From assembly GCA_965284365.1 (NCBI GenBank), contig OZ260079.1, positions 5,208,001 through 5,272,000 of the forward strand: DNA of 64,000 bases, written 5' to 3'. Positions 45,523 through 54,112 of the stretch are shown here, in pieces (positions within the stretch are counted from its first letter, which is position 1; each line of letters begins with the position of its first letter). The DNA is from Phragmitibacter sp965284365. Its GTDB lineage: Bacteria > Verrucomicrobiota > Verrucomicrobiia > Verrucomicrobiales > Verrucomicrobiaceae. A program made the translations under genes and the position numbers. Under the pieces are notes generated by a model. The model was given only the letters and a program-made list of their open reading frames with translations, did no database searches and was not told the DNA's origin.

Positions 45523-45775
45523 ACCAAGTCATCAACTCGGCGCGAATCACAGGTTGAGATCAGCTTGCATTTTGCGGCTGAAAATTGCCGTAATATTCTT
45601 TCTGACAATCTCTTACGACCTCCTAACAAGAATTTGTGCCAACTGTTGAGAATCCGTCTTGATAGGCCGCACCCATTTAATTGAAGTTTTCTGGTGTAAA
45701 AAAATTTCATGCGTTGTATTGATGGAATCTGACGTCAGCAGACGTTGTCGTTAGAAGCCGGTTCTTTCCATCGCC

Positions 45776-47581
45776 ATGAGTGAGGAGAGTCCACTCACAC
45801 CTGAACCTACGCCGTCTGACTACACGCGGACGACGGGGGGCCACCTGCAATGGAATGCCCCAACAGTTGAGCATCTGCAACGGCTGTTCCCCGGCTATGA
45901 AGTGCTTGAGGTATTGGGCATTGGAGGAATGGGCGCGGTCTACAAGGCGAGGCAGCTTTCCCTGGACCGGTTGGTGGCCATCAAGATGCTCCCACCGGAA
46001 GTGGACGATGACGAGCGCAGTTTCGCTCTAAGATTCCAAAACGAGGCGCGCACTATGGCCCGGATGAATCATCCCGGCATCGTGCAGGTATATGACTTTG
46101 GGCAGACAAGCGAAGGACAGCTTTTCATCGTCATGGAGTTTATCGATGGGACGGACATCGCTCATATGATCGACTCCCAAGGGCGGCTCCCGGCGGAGTA
46201 CGCCCTGGCCATCACTGCGCATGTCTGTGATGCCCTCCAGTACGCACACGACCACCATGTGATCCACCGGGACATCAAGCCCGCTAACATTCTCATCAAC
46301 ACGGAAGGAGTGGTCAAAGTGGCAGACTTCGGCTTGGCGAAAGCCAACGATAGCTTTCAGAGTGATGACACCGACGCCGAAATGACCATGGGGACACCGG
46401 ACTTCGTGGCGCCGGAGGCTCTGACTCTGGGTGTGGAGCTGGACCGGCGGGCGGATCTTTATTCGGTGGGTGTCATGCTTTTTGTCATGCTGACCGGGCA
46501 GGTGCCTCGCGGCCATTTCCGGCTTCCCAGCACGACGCTGGGGACTGACCCGCGATTTGACAGTATCATTGCGAGGGCAATGGAGATGGACCGGGAGGCT
46601 CGTTATCAGGCGGCCCGGGAGATCCGGCGCGACCTGGATGCCATCCTGACGACTCCGAATGCGAAGGCCGGAGGGCCACATCACGCGGCCATCCCCAAGC
46701 ACCATGTGCAACGCAAGCACGCCGCAAGGGCGCCCCACCTGGGCTATCACCGGCCGCCCGATCATCCGCCATCGGTGCCATCTCGTCGAAAGCCGAAGGG
46801 AACGTTTGTGACCGTCGTCCTCTTCACGGCGATCGCGTTCGGCACTTATGCCCTTATCAAGCGAGGCAACACTGTCGCATCCCAAAGGACCGCCACGGCA
46901 ACTTCCGCGACCGAGGTCCCGCTCCCGCCTTTCGCCAACACGGGCACAGGGCAAAAGCACCTCACCGCCACTGGCATTCCAGGAGGGGCGACATCCGTGC
47001 CGCCTGCCGCGGCACAGGAGAAGAACCCGTCGGCGGGGTCCCCTCAATCTGACCCTCGTCTAGCCCGTCTGGCCGCAGGGTTTCAATCTCGCTTCCATTC
47101 GGACGCGCAAAAGCCTTTTGAAGCCGCTCTGACGGCGCTTAATCAGAGTTATGTCAACAATGGCCTGGGCCGGGCGAAAGAGATCGCCCAACAGAAGGGC
47201 GACGTGAAAGAAGTGAGCGCTCTTGATGCGGAAAAAGCACGTGTCCTGGCAAACGAACCTCTCCCCCCTACGGACTTGGAGAGTCTTCCTCCCAGCCTGA
47301 AGAGTCTGCGGGGCACGTATCGTTCGGCATTAGCCAAACTGGAAGCGGAGCGGGCCAGGAATGGCGCACCACTCTACGATCTGTATTTAAAGGCATTGGA
47401 TGTCTACATGGCCGAGCTGATGAACGCTCACAAGATCACCGAGGCTCAGAACGTGCAGAAGGTGCGTCAAGACATCGCCGCCGAGAAAGATGCTCTCACC
47501 GGGGAGGGGTCCCCTACTCCATCTGCAAGAGTCAGTGGTGGAACTCCGGGAAAAATTGCAGGCACTGCTTCGTTCGATTGA
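45776..47581 (+). CDS. Membrane Ser/Thr protein kinase, C-terminus altered
   Basis: A 601-residue Hanks-type kinase. Kinase domain about 38-300: glycine loop GIGGMGAVYKA, VAIK lysine, HRDIKPANIL, DFGLA, GTPDFVAPEAL. A membrane segment (TFVTVVLFTAIAFGTYALI) sits near residue 345-365, then a periplasmic helical domain about 420-575 (DPRLARLAAGFQSRFHSDAQ onwards) shared with the second kinase. The paralogue continues with leucine-rich repeats, but this one stops after IAAEKDALTGEG: the last 25 or so residues are an out-of-frame reading of the sulfatase remnant. It begins 254 bases after the sulfatase gene. Confidence 0.85.
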   Translation: MSEESPLTPEPTPSDYTRTTGGHLQWNAPTVEHLQRLFPGYEVLEVLGIGGMGAVYKARQLSLDRLVAIKMLPPEVDDDERSFALRFQNEARTMARMNHPGIVQVYDFGQTSEGQLFIVMEFIDGTDIAHMIDSQGRLPAEYALAITAHVCDALQYAHDHHVIHRDIKPANILINTEGVVKVADFGLAKANDSFQSDDTDAEMTMGTPDFVAPEALTLGVELDRRADLYSVGVMLFVMLTGQVPRGHFRLPSTTLGTDPRFDSIIARAMEMDREARYQAAREIRRDLDAILTTPNAKAGGPHHAAIPKHHVQRKHAARAPHLGYHRPPDHPPSVPSRRKPKGTFVTVVLFTAIAFGTYALIKRGNTVASQRTATATSATEVPLPPFANTGTGQKHLTATGIPGGATSVPPAAAQEKNPSAGSPQSDPRLARLAAGFQSRFHSDAQKPFEAALTALNQSYVNNGLGRAKEIAQQKGDVKEVSALDAEKARVLANEPLPPTDLESLPPSLKSLRGTYRSALAKLEAERARNGAPLYDLYLKALDVYMAELMNAHKITEAQNVQKVRQDIAAEKDALTGEGSPTPSARVSGGTPGKIAGTASFD

Positions 47582-47672
47582 AACTCACAAGCAGAGAACC
47601 GTGACCGAAATTTTTGCCGGTCTGATCGAGTTCAAATTTGGGCCCGTGGGGGAACTGACGCGGCTGCAGTAG
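47520..47672 (+). pseudogene. Remnant of a second sulfatase 3' end
   Basis: A frame different from that of the first kinase encodes LQESVVELREKLQALLRSIE then THKQRTVTEIFAGLIEFKFG and ends PVGELTRLQ. The C-terminus of the sulfatase at 43252 reads THKESSVTEIFAGQDEFKFG, PVTELTQLKLD. The DNA also keeps a 17-base identity (GAGTTCAAATTTGGGCC at 47628-47644 and 45472-45488). No other part of a sulfatase is present between the kinases. Recombination junction at about 47505-47525, within the end of the first kinase gene. Confidence 0.8.
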
Positions 47673-47844
47673 CGCCGAATATCAGCCGCGCCAGCGAGCG
47701 CGGATCAGCTTTAGGCCCTAAGGTGAGAACCGATGCCCAAGAGTCGCAGGCGCTGGGCAATTGATAGTGGCTAGATTTCCATGTCGTGGTAGGATAAAAA
47801 ACCCCGAAACCAAGCGTCTGGCTGCGTTCCTTTTCTTAACCGCC

Positions 47845-50800
47845 ATGAGCATCGAGTCTCTACTCACCCCCGAACCAACCCCTTCCCACTACACCAGGAC
47901 GCCGGGTGGGCACCTGCGCTGGGTGCCTCCAAGCGCAGCGCATCTGCACGAATTGCTGCCAGGATTTGAGGTGATCGAAGTGTTGGGTTCCGGTGGGATG
48001 GGCGCCGTCTACAGAGCGCGACAAATTTCGTTGGATCGGACGGTCGCCATCAAAATCTTGCCTCCAGGGATCGATGACCAAGATCTAGGCTTTACTCAGC
48101 GCTTCCAGAACGAAGCGCGCACTATGGCGAGGATGAATCACCCCGGTATCGTGCAGGTATACGACTTCGGGCAGACGGGAGAAGGTCAGCTGTACATCGT
48201 GATGGAATTTATCGATGGAACCGATCTGGCCAGGCTGATAGCTTCCCAGGGACGGCTTCCCACCGAACATGCGCTAGCGATTACCGCGCACGTTTGTGAT
48301 GCCCTTCACTACGCTCATGCCCATGGTGTCATCCACCGCGACATCAAGCCTGCCAATATCCTCATTACCTCTGAAGGAGTGGTGAAAGTGGCGGACTTTG
48401 GATTGGCGAAAGCTGCGGATGCGGATCACGGCGGAATAACCAAAACCAACATAGCGGTTGGCACGCCGGACTTTGTGGCTCCGGAAGCTCTCACCATAGG
48501 CGCCGAACTGGACCATCGTGCTGACTTGTATGCGTTGGGAGTGATGCTGTATGTCATGCTCACCGGTCAGGTTCCCCGCGGACATTTCCGGCTGCCCAGC
48601 ACTACTCCCGGTACGGACCCGCGATTCGATGAGATCATCGTGAAAGCGATGGAGATGGAACGTGATGCTCGTTACCAGTCTGCCCTGGATATCCGGCATG
48701 ATCTGGATGCCATCCTGACCGCGCCCTACGTCACCGCAGGTGGTCCCAGCAGCGCCGCAATCCCGAAAGGCCGTCTTGGACCAATGCGTGGGCAACCGCG
48801 GGTTCATGGCAACCATACTGCCGTCAAAAACGCGCAGGCCAGTAAGCTCGGGGCTATGGTTGGAATTGCCGCCTTTGTGGCGATCTCTTTCGCCGTTTAT
48901 TTCTTGTTCAAGCCAGTTGGTCCCCCACCCGTCCAGCCTGATTCATCGTCTGAGAGAGCTGGGAACACCGCCGCATCAAGCAAACTGGCGCCCAGTGAAA
49001 CTCCGGCACCAGCAGGAGCGCCAAGCTTTCCCGCAGGGAAAACGCCTGGACTATCAAATCCCAGTGCTCCAGAAAAGGCCACCTTACCGAAGCTCCCTCC
49101 AGAGGCCACCATGACCGCGATCCGCCCGGCTCAGAGCGCACCCGTAGCACCTCCAGCCATGACGCCCAATCCGCCTATGTCAGCGGCTCCCGTCATCGCT
49201 CCTTCCCTACCGGCTATGCAGCCTGCCCCGGCTCCTGGTGATGCTCGACTGGCTCAGTTGGCAGAAGGCTTCAAGAATCGCTTTGATGTGGATGCCCAGA
49301 AACCTTTTGAAGCGGCTCTGGCTTCGCTCGACCAGAGCTATGTGGTCAATGGTCTTGGACGTGCCAGGGCCAATGCCCTTCAGAAAGGAAGCCTGGACGA
49401 AGTCACTGCGCTCGACGCGGAGAAGACCCGTGTCCTGGGCCAAGAGCCACTGCCACTTTCCGATCTGGACACGCTTCCTGACTCCCTCAAGAACCTGCGG
49501 ACCACCTACCGTAGCGCTCTTGCCAAGCTGCAAGCCGATCGCGCACAAAAGGGCCGTCCTCTCTACGATCTGTATGTGAAAGCACTGGATACATACATCA
49601 CGGACCTGACGAAGTCCGATAGGATCACTGAGGCTCAAAGCGTGAAGCGTTTGCGTGACACCATTGCCGCGGACAAAGAGACTCTTTTGGAAGGTTCCAT
49701 CGCGACAGTAAAAAGCAGTGCCGCCACCATTCCAGTGCCGCATGCAAACAGCAGCCAGCCTATGCCGAGCTTGGCGGTGAGTCCGATAATTCGCGAACCG
49801 ATGCTTCCCATCCCGCCTGAAGCACTTGCCCCACCTAACAAGGCTGAGCATACGATGGATATAGCCACCGTGGCAACGAGTCACCCGCAAGGGAGGGTCA
49901 TTCTCATGCAGGGCACGAAGCGGATCGAAGCGGCCCATCGGCCAGGGCAGCCCGCAGACCTCAGCAACCTGCCCAAGGGCAATGTCAGACTTTTAGGCCT
50001 GGTCACGGGTAGCGCCACTGACGTCGATCTAAACACGGATTGGCTGGAGGGCGAGACGGCGCTCCGCGATCTCGAGCTGAGAGAATTGCCACTCAAGAAT
50101 TTATTGGTCCTGCGTGGCATGAAGGACCTTCTCTCGCTACGGCTGCGGGCGGAATCATCCCCACTGACCTCCGGGCGGATGGCCCACCTACCGCCTCTGC
50201 CATCACTTCAGACGGTGGAACTGACGACTCAAATGGGAGCCACAAGCCTTCGCATCCTTTGTGAGCGGTGTCCGAAGCTGAAAAGTGTTACCCTTTCCAA
50301 TCCACGACTGAATGAGGGCGGACTGCTATCCCTGACGCTCTTGCCTGACTTGGCCGAATACACTCAAGATGGCGGCACCTTTCCGTGTAAAGACCTTTCT
50401 GCCTTATCCAAACTTCAGTCCCTAACGTTGCGTAACCTGAATGCTGCCGGGTCGAACTTCTCGGCGCTTCAGAATCTAAATAGCTTTGAGGTGGAGGCAG
50501 CGGAACTGAGCGACACAGAAATCAGAAGCCTGGCCGCATGCGCGAAACTAACAAAAGTGCGCTTGTCCGGCAAAAACATCACGGACACCTCATTCACCGC
50601 TTTGGGGACGTTGCCAAAAATCGAGCTTCTGGAGATGAGCGGCACTGCTATTACAGGTTCTAACCTCGCCGCCTTGGGAAGCATGAAGAACATCAAGCAA
50701 CTTATCCTGAATCGTACGGCAGTGGATGATGCGAGTATTTCTCAATTGCCATCGCTCCCGGCTTTAGAAGAACTGCATCTTTTCGATTGTCCTTCTGTGG

Positions 50801-51156
50801 GGGACGCGGCAGCAGCGGCAGCAGCCAAGCAACCCAAGTTGAAGTTTCTCGCCATCACCCAAGGCTCGGTCACTGATGTGGGTCTCCAGGCCATTTGCAA
50901 TGGCCTACCCTACCTCATCACTCTTCAATTGATCGGCACGCAAATCACTGACAGCGGTATGGCTGCGCTAAAGCGGCTCAAGAATATTGAGACTTTGGAA
51001 ATTGGCGACACCGTCCTTACCGACGCGACTTTGGACCTTTTACAAAAGATCCCGACCGTGCGTCGGATTCAGGTGCGCAATACTCAAATGACTCCAGCGG
51101 GACTAGCCAGTTTCCAGAAGGCGAGGCCGGACTGCCAAGTCGATGCGCGGAGGTGA
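47845..51156 (+). CDS. Membrane Ser/Thr protein kinase with leucine-rich-repeat C-terminus
   Basis: A 1103-residue Hanks-type kinase. Kinase domain about 38-305: GSGGMGAVYRA, VAIK, HRDIKPANIL, DFGLAKA, GTPDFVAPEAL. A membrane helix (LGAMVGIAAFVAISFAVYF) lies near 335-355, then a Pro/Ala-rich linker, a helical domain (about 460-610) closely matching the first kinase, and a leucine-rich repeat tail (about 730-1095) with units such as KNLLVLRGMKDLLSLRLRAE and GMAALKRLKNIETLEIGDTV. It is probably a sensor kinase with an external ligand or protein-binding tail. ATG 47845 matches the start of the first kinase (LLTPEPTPSHYTRTPGGHL). Confidence 0.88.
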   Translation: MSIESLLTPEPTPSHYTRTPGGHLRWVPPSAAHLHELLPGFEVIEVLGSGGMGAVYRARQISLDRTVAIKILPPGIDDQDLGFTQRFQNEARTMARMNHPGIVQVYDFGQTGEGQLYIVMEFIDGTDLARLIASQGRLPTEHALAITAHVCDALHYAHAHGVIHRDIKPANILITSEGVVKVADFGLAKAADADHGGITKTNIAVGTPDFVAPEALTIGAELDHRADLYALGVMLYVMLTGQVPRGHFRLPSTTPGTDPRFDEIIVKAMEMERDARYQSALDIRHDLDAILTAPYVTAGGPSSAAIPKGRLGPMRGQPRVHGNHTAVKNAQASKLGAMVGIAAFVAISFAVYFLFKPVGPPPVQPDSSSERAGNTAASSKLAPSETPAPAGAPSFPAGKTPGLSNPSAPEKATLPKLPPEATMTAIRPAQSAPVAPPAMTPNPPMSAAPVIAPSLPAMQPAPAPGDARLAQLAEGFKNRFDVDAQKPFEAALASLDQSYVVNGLGRARANALQKGSLDEVTALDAEKTRVLGQEPLPLSDLDTLPDSLKNLRTTYRSALAKLQADRAQKGRPLYDLYVKALDTYITDLTKSDRITEAQSVKRLRDTIAADKETLLEGSIATVKSSAATIPVPHANSSQPMPSLAVSPIIREPMLPIPPEALAPPNKAEHTMDIATVATSHPQGRVILMQGTKRIEAAHRPGQPADLSNLPKGNVRLLGLVTGSATDVDLNTDWLEGETALRDLELRELPLKNLLVLRGMKDLLSLRLRAESSPLTSGRMAHLPPLPSLQTVELTTQMGATSLRILCERCPKLKSVTLSNPRLNEGGLLSLTLLPDLAEYTQDGGTFPCKDLSALSKLQSLTLRNLNAAGSNFSALQNLNSFEVEAAELSDTEIRSLAACAKLTKVRLSGKNITDTSFTALGTLPKIELLEMSGTAITGSNLAALGSMKNIKQLILNRTAVDDASISQLPSLPALEELHLFDCPSVGDAAAAAAAKQPKLKFLAITQGSVTDVGLQAICNGLPYLITLQLIGTQITDSGMAALKRLKNIETLEIGDTVLTDATLDLLQKIPTVRRIQVRNTQMTPAGLASFQKARPDCQVDARR

Positions 51157-51241
51157 GATAGCGATTGGGCAGTGCTCCGAATCTAGTTTTTCGTATTTGC
51201 ACATTGCCGAGCGGGTGAGGCTTTCTAAGCTTCAGGCTCTT

Positions 51242-51991
51242 ATGGCATCGCTTCCTTCTCTCACGGTTAGATCATTTTTAACTGGCGCGGCTGCGTTGGC
51301 ATTGGGGCTGACGTTTCCCCTTTCAACTCAGGCGGAACCGCCGAAACCGGCCAAAGTTGAGGTGGGCCGTCATGATCCGGGCAAGTTCAAAAAGGAGATC
51401 GATGCCTTTGCGGCAGCGGATCAAAAGAAAGAGCCGGTCAAGGGAGGCATTGTCTTCACAGGGAGTTCCAGCATTCGTCTATGGAAATCCCTGCCACAGG
51501 ACTTTCCAGATCTGCCTGTGCTAAACCGGGGATTCGGCGGGTCCATTGCCAATGACTTGGTGGTCTACTCGGATCAAATCTGCCTCAAGTATGAGCCGAA
51601 GCTGGTGGTGGTATACACCGGCAGCAATGACATCCACAAGAAGCTAACAGTGGAAGAGGCTTTGAGCGACTACACGAAGTTTGTGAACACTGTGCATGAG
51701 AAGCTGCCCAAGACGCGCTTCATCATCAACTCTGTGAAGTTTTCCACGAGCCGCATCCAGCAGATGGATACCGTGAAAGTGCTGAACACCAAACTGCAAG
51801 CCTGGTGCGCGGAGCGAGACTGGACACGGTATGTGGATGGAACCAGCTATCTACTGGACTCCACGGGGAAGCCGGATGATTCACTGTTCCGCACGGACAA
51901 GCTGCACCTCAATGAGAAAGGCTATGCGCAATGGAAGACGATCCTGGAGCCGGTGGTGCGTGAGGAGTGGGCGAAGGTGAGTGGGAAGTAG
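51242..51991 (+). CDS. Secreted SGNH hydrolase
   Basis: A 249-residue protein with a signal peptide (LTGAAALALGLTFPLSTQAE). SGNH blocks: nucleophile in IVFTGSSSIRLW (Gly-Ser-Ser-Ser in place of GDS), block II Gly in NRGFGGSIANDL, block III YTGSNDIHK with the Asn, and the Asp-x-x-His pair in FRTDKLHLNEKGY. It matches the group of PVC and Bacteroidetes acetyl-xylan-esterase-like lipases. The gene starts about 85 bases after the second kinase. The frame extends upstream and overlaps the kinase stop, but ATG 51242 gives the signal peptide. Confidence 0.85.
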   Translation: MASLPSLTVRSFLTGAAALALGLTFPLSTQAEPPKPAKVEVGRHDPGKFKKEIDAFAAADQKKEPVKGGIVFTGSSSIRLWKSLPQDFPDLPVLNRGFGGSIANDLVVYSDQICLKYEPKLVVVYTGSNDIHKKLTVEEALSDYTKFVNTVHEKLPKTRFIINSVKFSTSRIQQMDTVKVLNTKLQAWCAERDWTRYVDGTSYLLDSTGKPDDSLFRTDKLHLNEKGYAQWKTILEPVVREEWAKVSGK

Positions 51992-52019
51992 TAGTGCCAA
52001 AGGAAACTCCCTTTATTTT

Positions 52020-52066
52020 CACCGCGAAGAAGCGAAGGAGCGAAGTTTTTTCAAGGATATGACGCT
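52020..52066. repeat. Possible dispersed repeat fragment
   Basis: The purine-rich run CACCGCGAAGAAGCGAAGGA then GCGAAGTTTTTTCAAGGATA contains imperfect short direct repeats of GCGAAG. It looks like the GCGAAG-type dispersed repeats seen in many environmental genomes. Only one copy is in the window, so this stays tentative. Confidence 0.3.
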
Positions 52067-52136
52067 GTGATCTTTGGCATTGCCCGCTTTAATTGGGACG
52101 TAGGCACTTATCGCTCGCAACTACAAGCAAAGCAAA

Positions 52137-52166
52137 GGGCGGGAGAAGATCCACCTCCTCCCGCCC
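52137..52166. terminator. Probable bidirectional terminator
   Basis: A GC-rich stem GGGCGGGAG/CTCCCGCCC (52137-52145 and 52158-52166) sits between the converging SGNH and catalase-tail genes. T-rich but interrupted tails flank it on both strands (CTTATCCCTTT on plus, TTTGCTTTGCTTG on minus), so it may end both transcripts. Confidence 0.5.
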
Positions 52167-52250
52167 CTTATCCCTTTGACTTCACTGAAAGGATTTGTTC
52201 CGCAGTGCAGATGCGGCCCGCACCGCGGAACTTACCGGTCCCTGACCAGG

Positions 52251-52574
52251 TCAGGAACCGACAGGTGTAGAAATAGAAATTCGGGCTGAAGAACCTGCGG
52301 GCACGCATCTGGTGAGTGCTTCCAGGTCCATACCGAGCGCCCGCGCCACGCCCAAGCCGTAGGCAGGATCCGCACAGAAAAAGCTGCAGATCTGGCGGAT
52401 CTGAATGTCCCACGGAACACCTAATAAGCGCCGTGCCGCCTTCCCGAAGAGGCGCTCCTTCTGCTCAGGAGTCTTGGCACGCGACAGCGCGCGAACTTCC
52501 GAAGACGAGACTGGCTTGGCAGCATCCGACACAGATGCGCCGGCAGCCGCAGGGAGATCAGATTGGTGAGTCAT
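52251..52574 (-). CDS. Stand-alone catalase-related (catalase C-terminal) domain protein
   Basis: A 107-residue protein whose second half matches the catalase immune-responsive or 'catalase-rel' tail found at the end of full heme catalases: EQKERLFGKAARRLLGVPWD, then IQIRQICSFFCADPAYGLGV, ending ARALGMD. The catalase heme domain (about 380 residues) is absent; the first 45 residues are low-complexity. It is divergent from oxyR, with an OxyR-like site in between, so it is probably induced by peroxide. It could be a remnant of a lost catalase or a small dedicated protein. A 15-base palindrome (52241-52255) overlaps its stop codon. Confidence 0.75.
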   Translation of the reverse strand: MTHQSDLPAAAGASVSDAAKPVSSSEVRALSRAKTPEQKERLFGKAARRLLGVPWDIQIRQICSFFCADPAYGLGVARALGMDLEALTRCVPAGSSARISISTPVGS

Positions 52575-52655
52575 TGCTGGGTGAGTGGGGGCTTCTTGCA
52601 GTCCGTTGGGAAAGGCTTGTATTAAAGTTATAGCGGTCTGCGGTTCATAGTTGAA

Positions 52656-52692
52656 ATATTTGGTACCTAATCCGAATATAGTTCTAGCCTAT
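52656..52692. promoter_or_regulatory. OxyR-type four-box operator
   Basis: The spacing and boxes ATAT-N7-CTAA-N7-ATAG-N7-CTAT match the known OxyR site (ATAG-N7-CTAT-N7-ATAG-N7-CTAT) at 14 of 16 positions, with all spacers exactly 7. The last box overlaps the oxyR start codon (52691), which would suit autorepression. The other side lies about 80 bases before the catalase-tail start, suiting activation. Confidence 0.65.
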
Positions 52693-53572
52693 GGAACTTC
52701 ATCAGCTGCGTTACGTCCTGGCCGTTGCCCGGAATGGAAATTTTTCCCGCGCGGCGGAGCAATGCCATGTCGCGCAACCATCGCTCAGCCAGCAGATACA
52801 GAAGTTGGAAGAGGAACTGGGCGAACGCATTTTCGAGCGGCTGAAGTCAGGCGCTCTGCTTACACCTGCGGGGGAAGCCTTTTTGCCGCGCGCCATGCGC
52901 ATCCTGGAAGAAGTCGATGCCGCTCACAGGGATGTGCAGGATGCCCACGAACTCTTGCGTGGCACTGTCACTATCGGTGTGCTGCCGACCATCGCTCCGT
53001 ATTATCTGCCGGGTGTCTTAACGAAGTTCCGGAAAGCGCGACCGGGAATCCAGGTCATCGTGCAGGAAGACATTACCACGCGGCTATTAAAGATGGTGAC
53101 AGGATTTGAGGTGGATGTGGCTATCGTAAGTCCACCCTTCAATGAGACAGGACTGGAGAAGAAAATCCTTTTTGAAGAGGAACTGTGGCTGTCGATTCCG
53201 GATGATCATCCCATGGCAAAACAACGGGTCATTCAGGCTAGCGATCTCGATGGCGAAGCTTTCATCCTCATGAAGGAAGGTCACTGTCTGGGAGACCAGG
53301 TACTGAGCTTCTGCACCAATCGGGAGTTTCATCCGAATGTGAGCTGCCGTAGTGCTCAGATTGAAACGATCCAGGCCATGGTGAAGGCCGGGCTCGGCGT
53401 ATCGCTGATCCCAAACATGGCTAAGCCTTCTGGAAAAGATCCCGGTCGCGTTTATCGCTCCCTTGCCGGCCCGAAACCGAAGCGGACGATTGTTGCGGTT
53501 TGGCCCTCAAACCGGATTCCGAGCCGCGCCGTGGGCGAGTTTCTGCGAGTGTTGGACGGTAAAGTTAAATAA
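52691..53572 (+). CDS. oxyR: Peroxide-sensing LysR-type regulator OxyR
   Basis: A 293-residue LysR family regulator. The N-terminal winged helix (MELHQLRYVLAVARNGNFSR) is followed by the effector domain with the redox pair in KEGHCLGDQVLSFCTNREFH. The two cysteines are residues 199 and 208, the same numbers and spacing as in E. coli OxyR, which forms a disulfide on H2O2 exposure. GLGVSLIPNMA near the end is also conserved. It is divergent from the catalase-tail gene. No Shine-Dalgarno is visible, and the start codon is covered by the last operator box. Confidence 0.92.
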   Translation: MELHQLRYVLAVARNGNFSRAAEQCHVAQPSLSQQIQKLEEELGERIFERLKSGALLTPAGEAFLPRAMRILEEVDAAHRDVQDAHELLRGTVTIGVLPTIAPYYLPGVLTKFRKARPGIQVIVQEDITTRLLKMVTGFEVDVAIVSPPFNETGLEKKILFEEELWLSIPDDHPMAKQRVIQASDLDGEAFILMKEGHCLGDQVLSFCTNREFHPNVSCRSAQIETIQAMVKAGLGVSLIPNMAKPSGKDPGRVYRSLAGPKPKRTIVAVWPSNRIPSRAVGEFLRVLDGKVK

Positions 53573-53616
53573 CTGCTGCGACAAAACCTCCGCGTTAAAA
53601 CCGGGCTTTATTCTAT

Positions 53617-54090
53617 CTATTTAGCCGCTGGGCGCTTCAGGTTGAAGCTGCCATGATCTACCTTGCTGCGGTAGGTTGCCTGGAAGTCAGTCGGAGAGGC
53701 TTGGCCACCGTATTGATAGATACCACCGAAAACTGCGCCCATGTCATGCTGGCCGCTGAGCGTGTGGTAGCCCAACCTTGTTGGAGTCGCGATGTGTTCG
53801 GTCTTGTATTGACCGCTCAGGACGGAGGCCCAGGTGGCATGATATCGAAAGGTGTAATGATCCACTTTCCCATCTGCCCTGGTTTTGGTGGCGATGGCCC
53901 GCAGCTTTCCTTGGTGACTCGTGCCTTCGCTGTTCCAGGCACCTGTCCAAGCCCCAGAAAGATCCTGCGGATTTTGCGTGGCCGGAGTGTTCGCGGCGAG
54001 ATTCCAATCGCGATTGAAGCCGATGGAACAACTGCTCACCGTGAGCAGAGAGGCCATCGCAACCAGATGAAGAATGGAGGTCTGATGCAT
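53617..54090 (-). CDS. Small lipoprotein, 157 aa
   Basis: A lipoprotein signal with lipobox LTVSSC (Cys21) is followed by a beta-rich domain: LSGAWTGAWNSEGTSHQGKL, then KVDHYTFRYHATWASVLSGQ and AVFGGIYQYGGQASPTDFQA. It resembles small secreted beta-barrel-like proteins but I cannot name the family. An ATG at 54099 is also in frame, but the AAGGT before it is only 1 base away; ATG 54090 has it at a suitable distance. It follows the isomerase-like gene at 14-23 bases and is probably co-transcribed. Confidence 0.65.
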   Translation of the reverse strand: MHQTSILHLVAMASLLTVSSCSIGFNRDWNLAANTPATQNPQDLSGAWTGAWNSEGTSHQGKLRAIATKTRADGKVDHYTFRYHATWASVLSGQYKTEHIATPTRLGYHTLSGQHDMGAVFGGIYQYGGQASPTDFQATYRSKVDHGSFNLKRPAAK

Positions 54091-54112
54091 CTGAAACATA
54101 CCTTGCAGCGTT

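Noticed and set aside
45650..45730. Promoter for the first kinase with -35 TTGAAG
   Set aside because: The -10 candidates (TGTAAA, TTGTAT) are weak and spacing is ambiguous.
47686..47703. Hairpin CCGCGC/GCGCGG after the sulfatase remnant
   Set aside because: Only 6 bp without a T-run; not enough for a terminator call.
52630..52650. Two further ATAG boxes at 52630 and 52647 as part of the OxyR site
   Set aside because: Their spacing (17 bases start to start) does not match the 22-base repeat of the OxyR motif.
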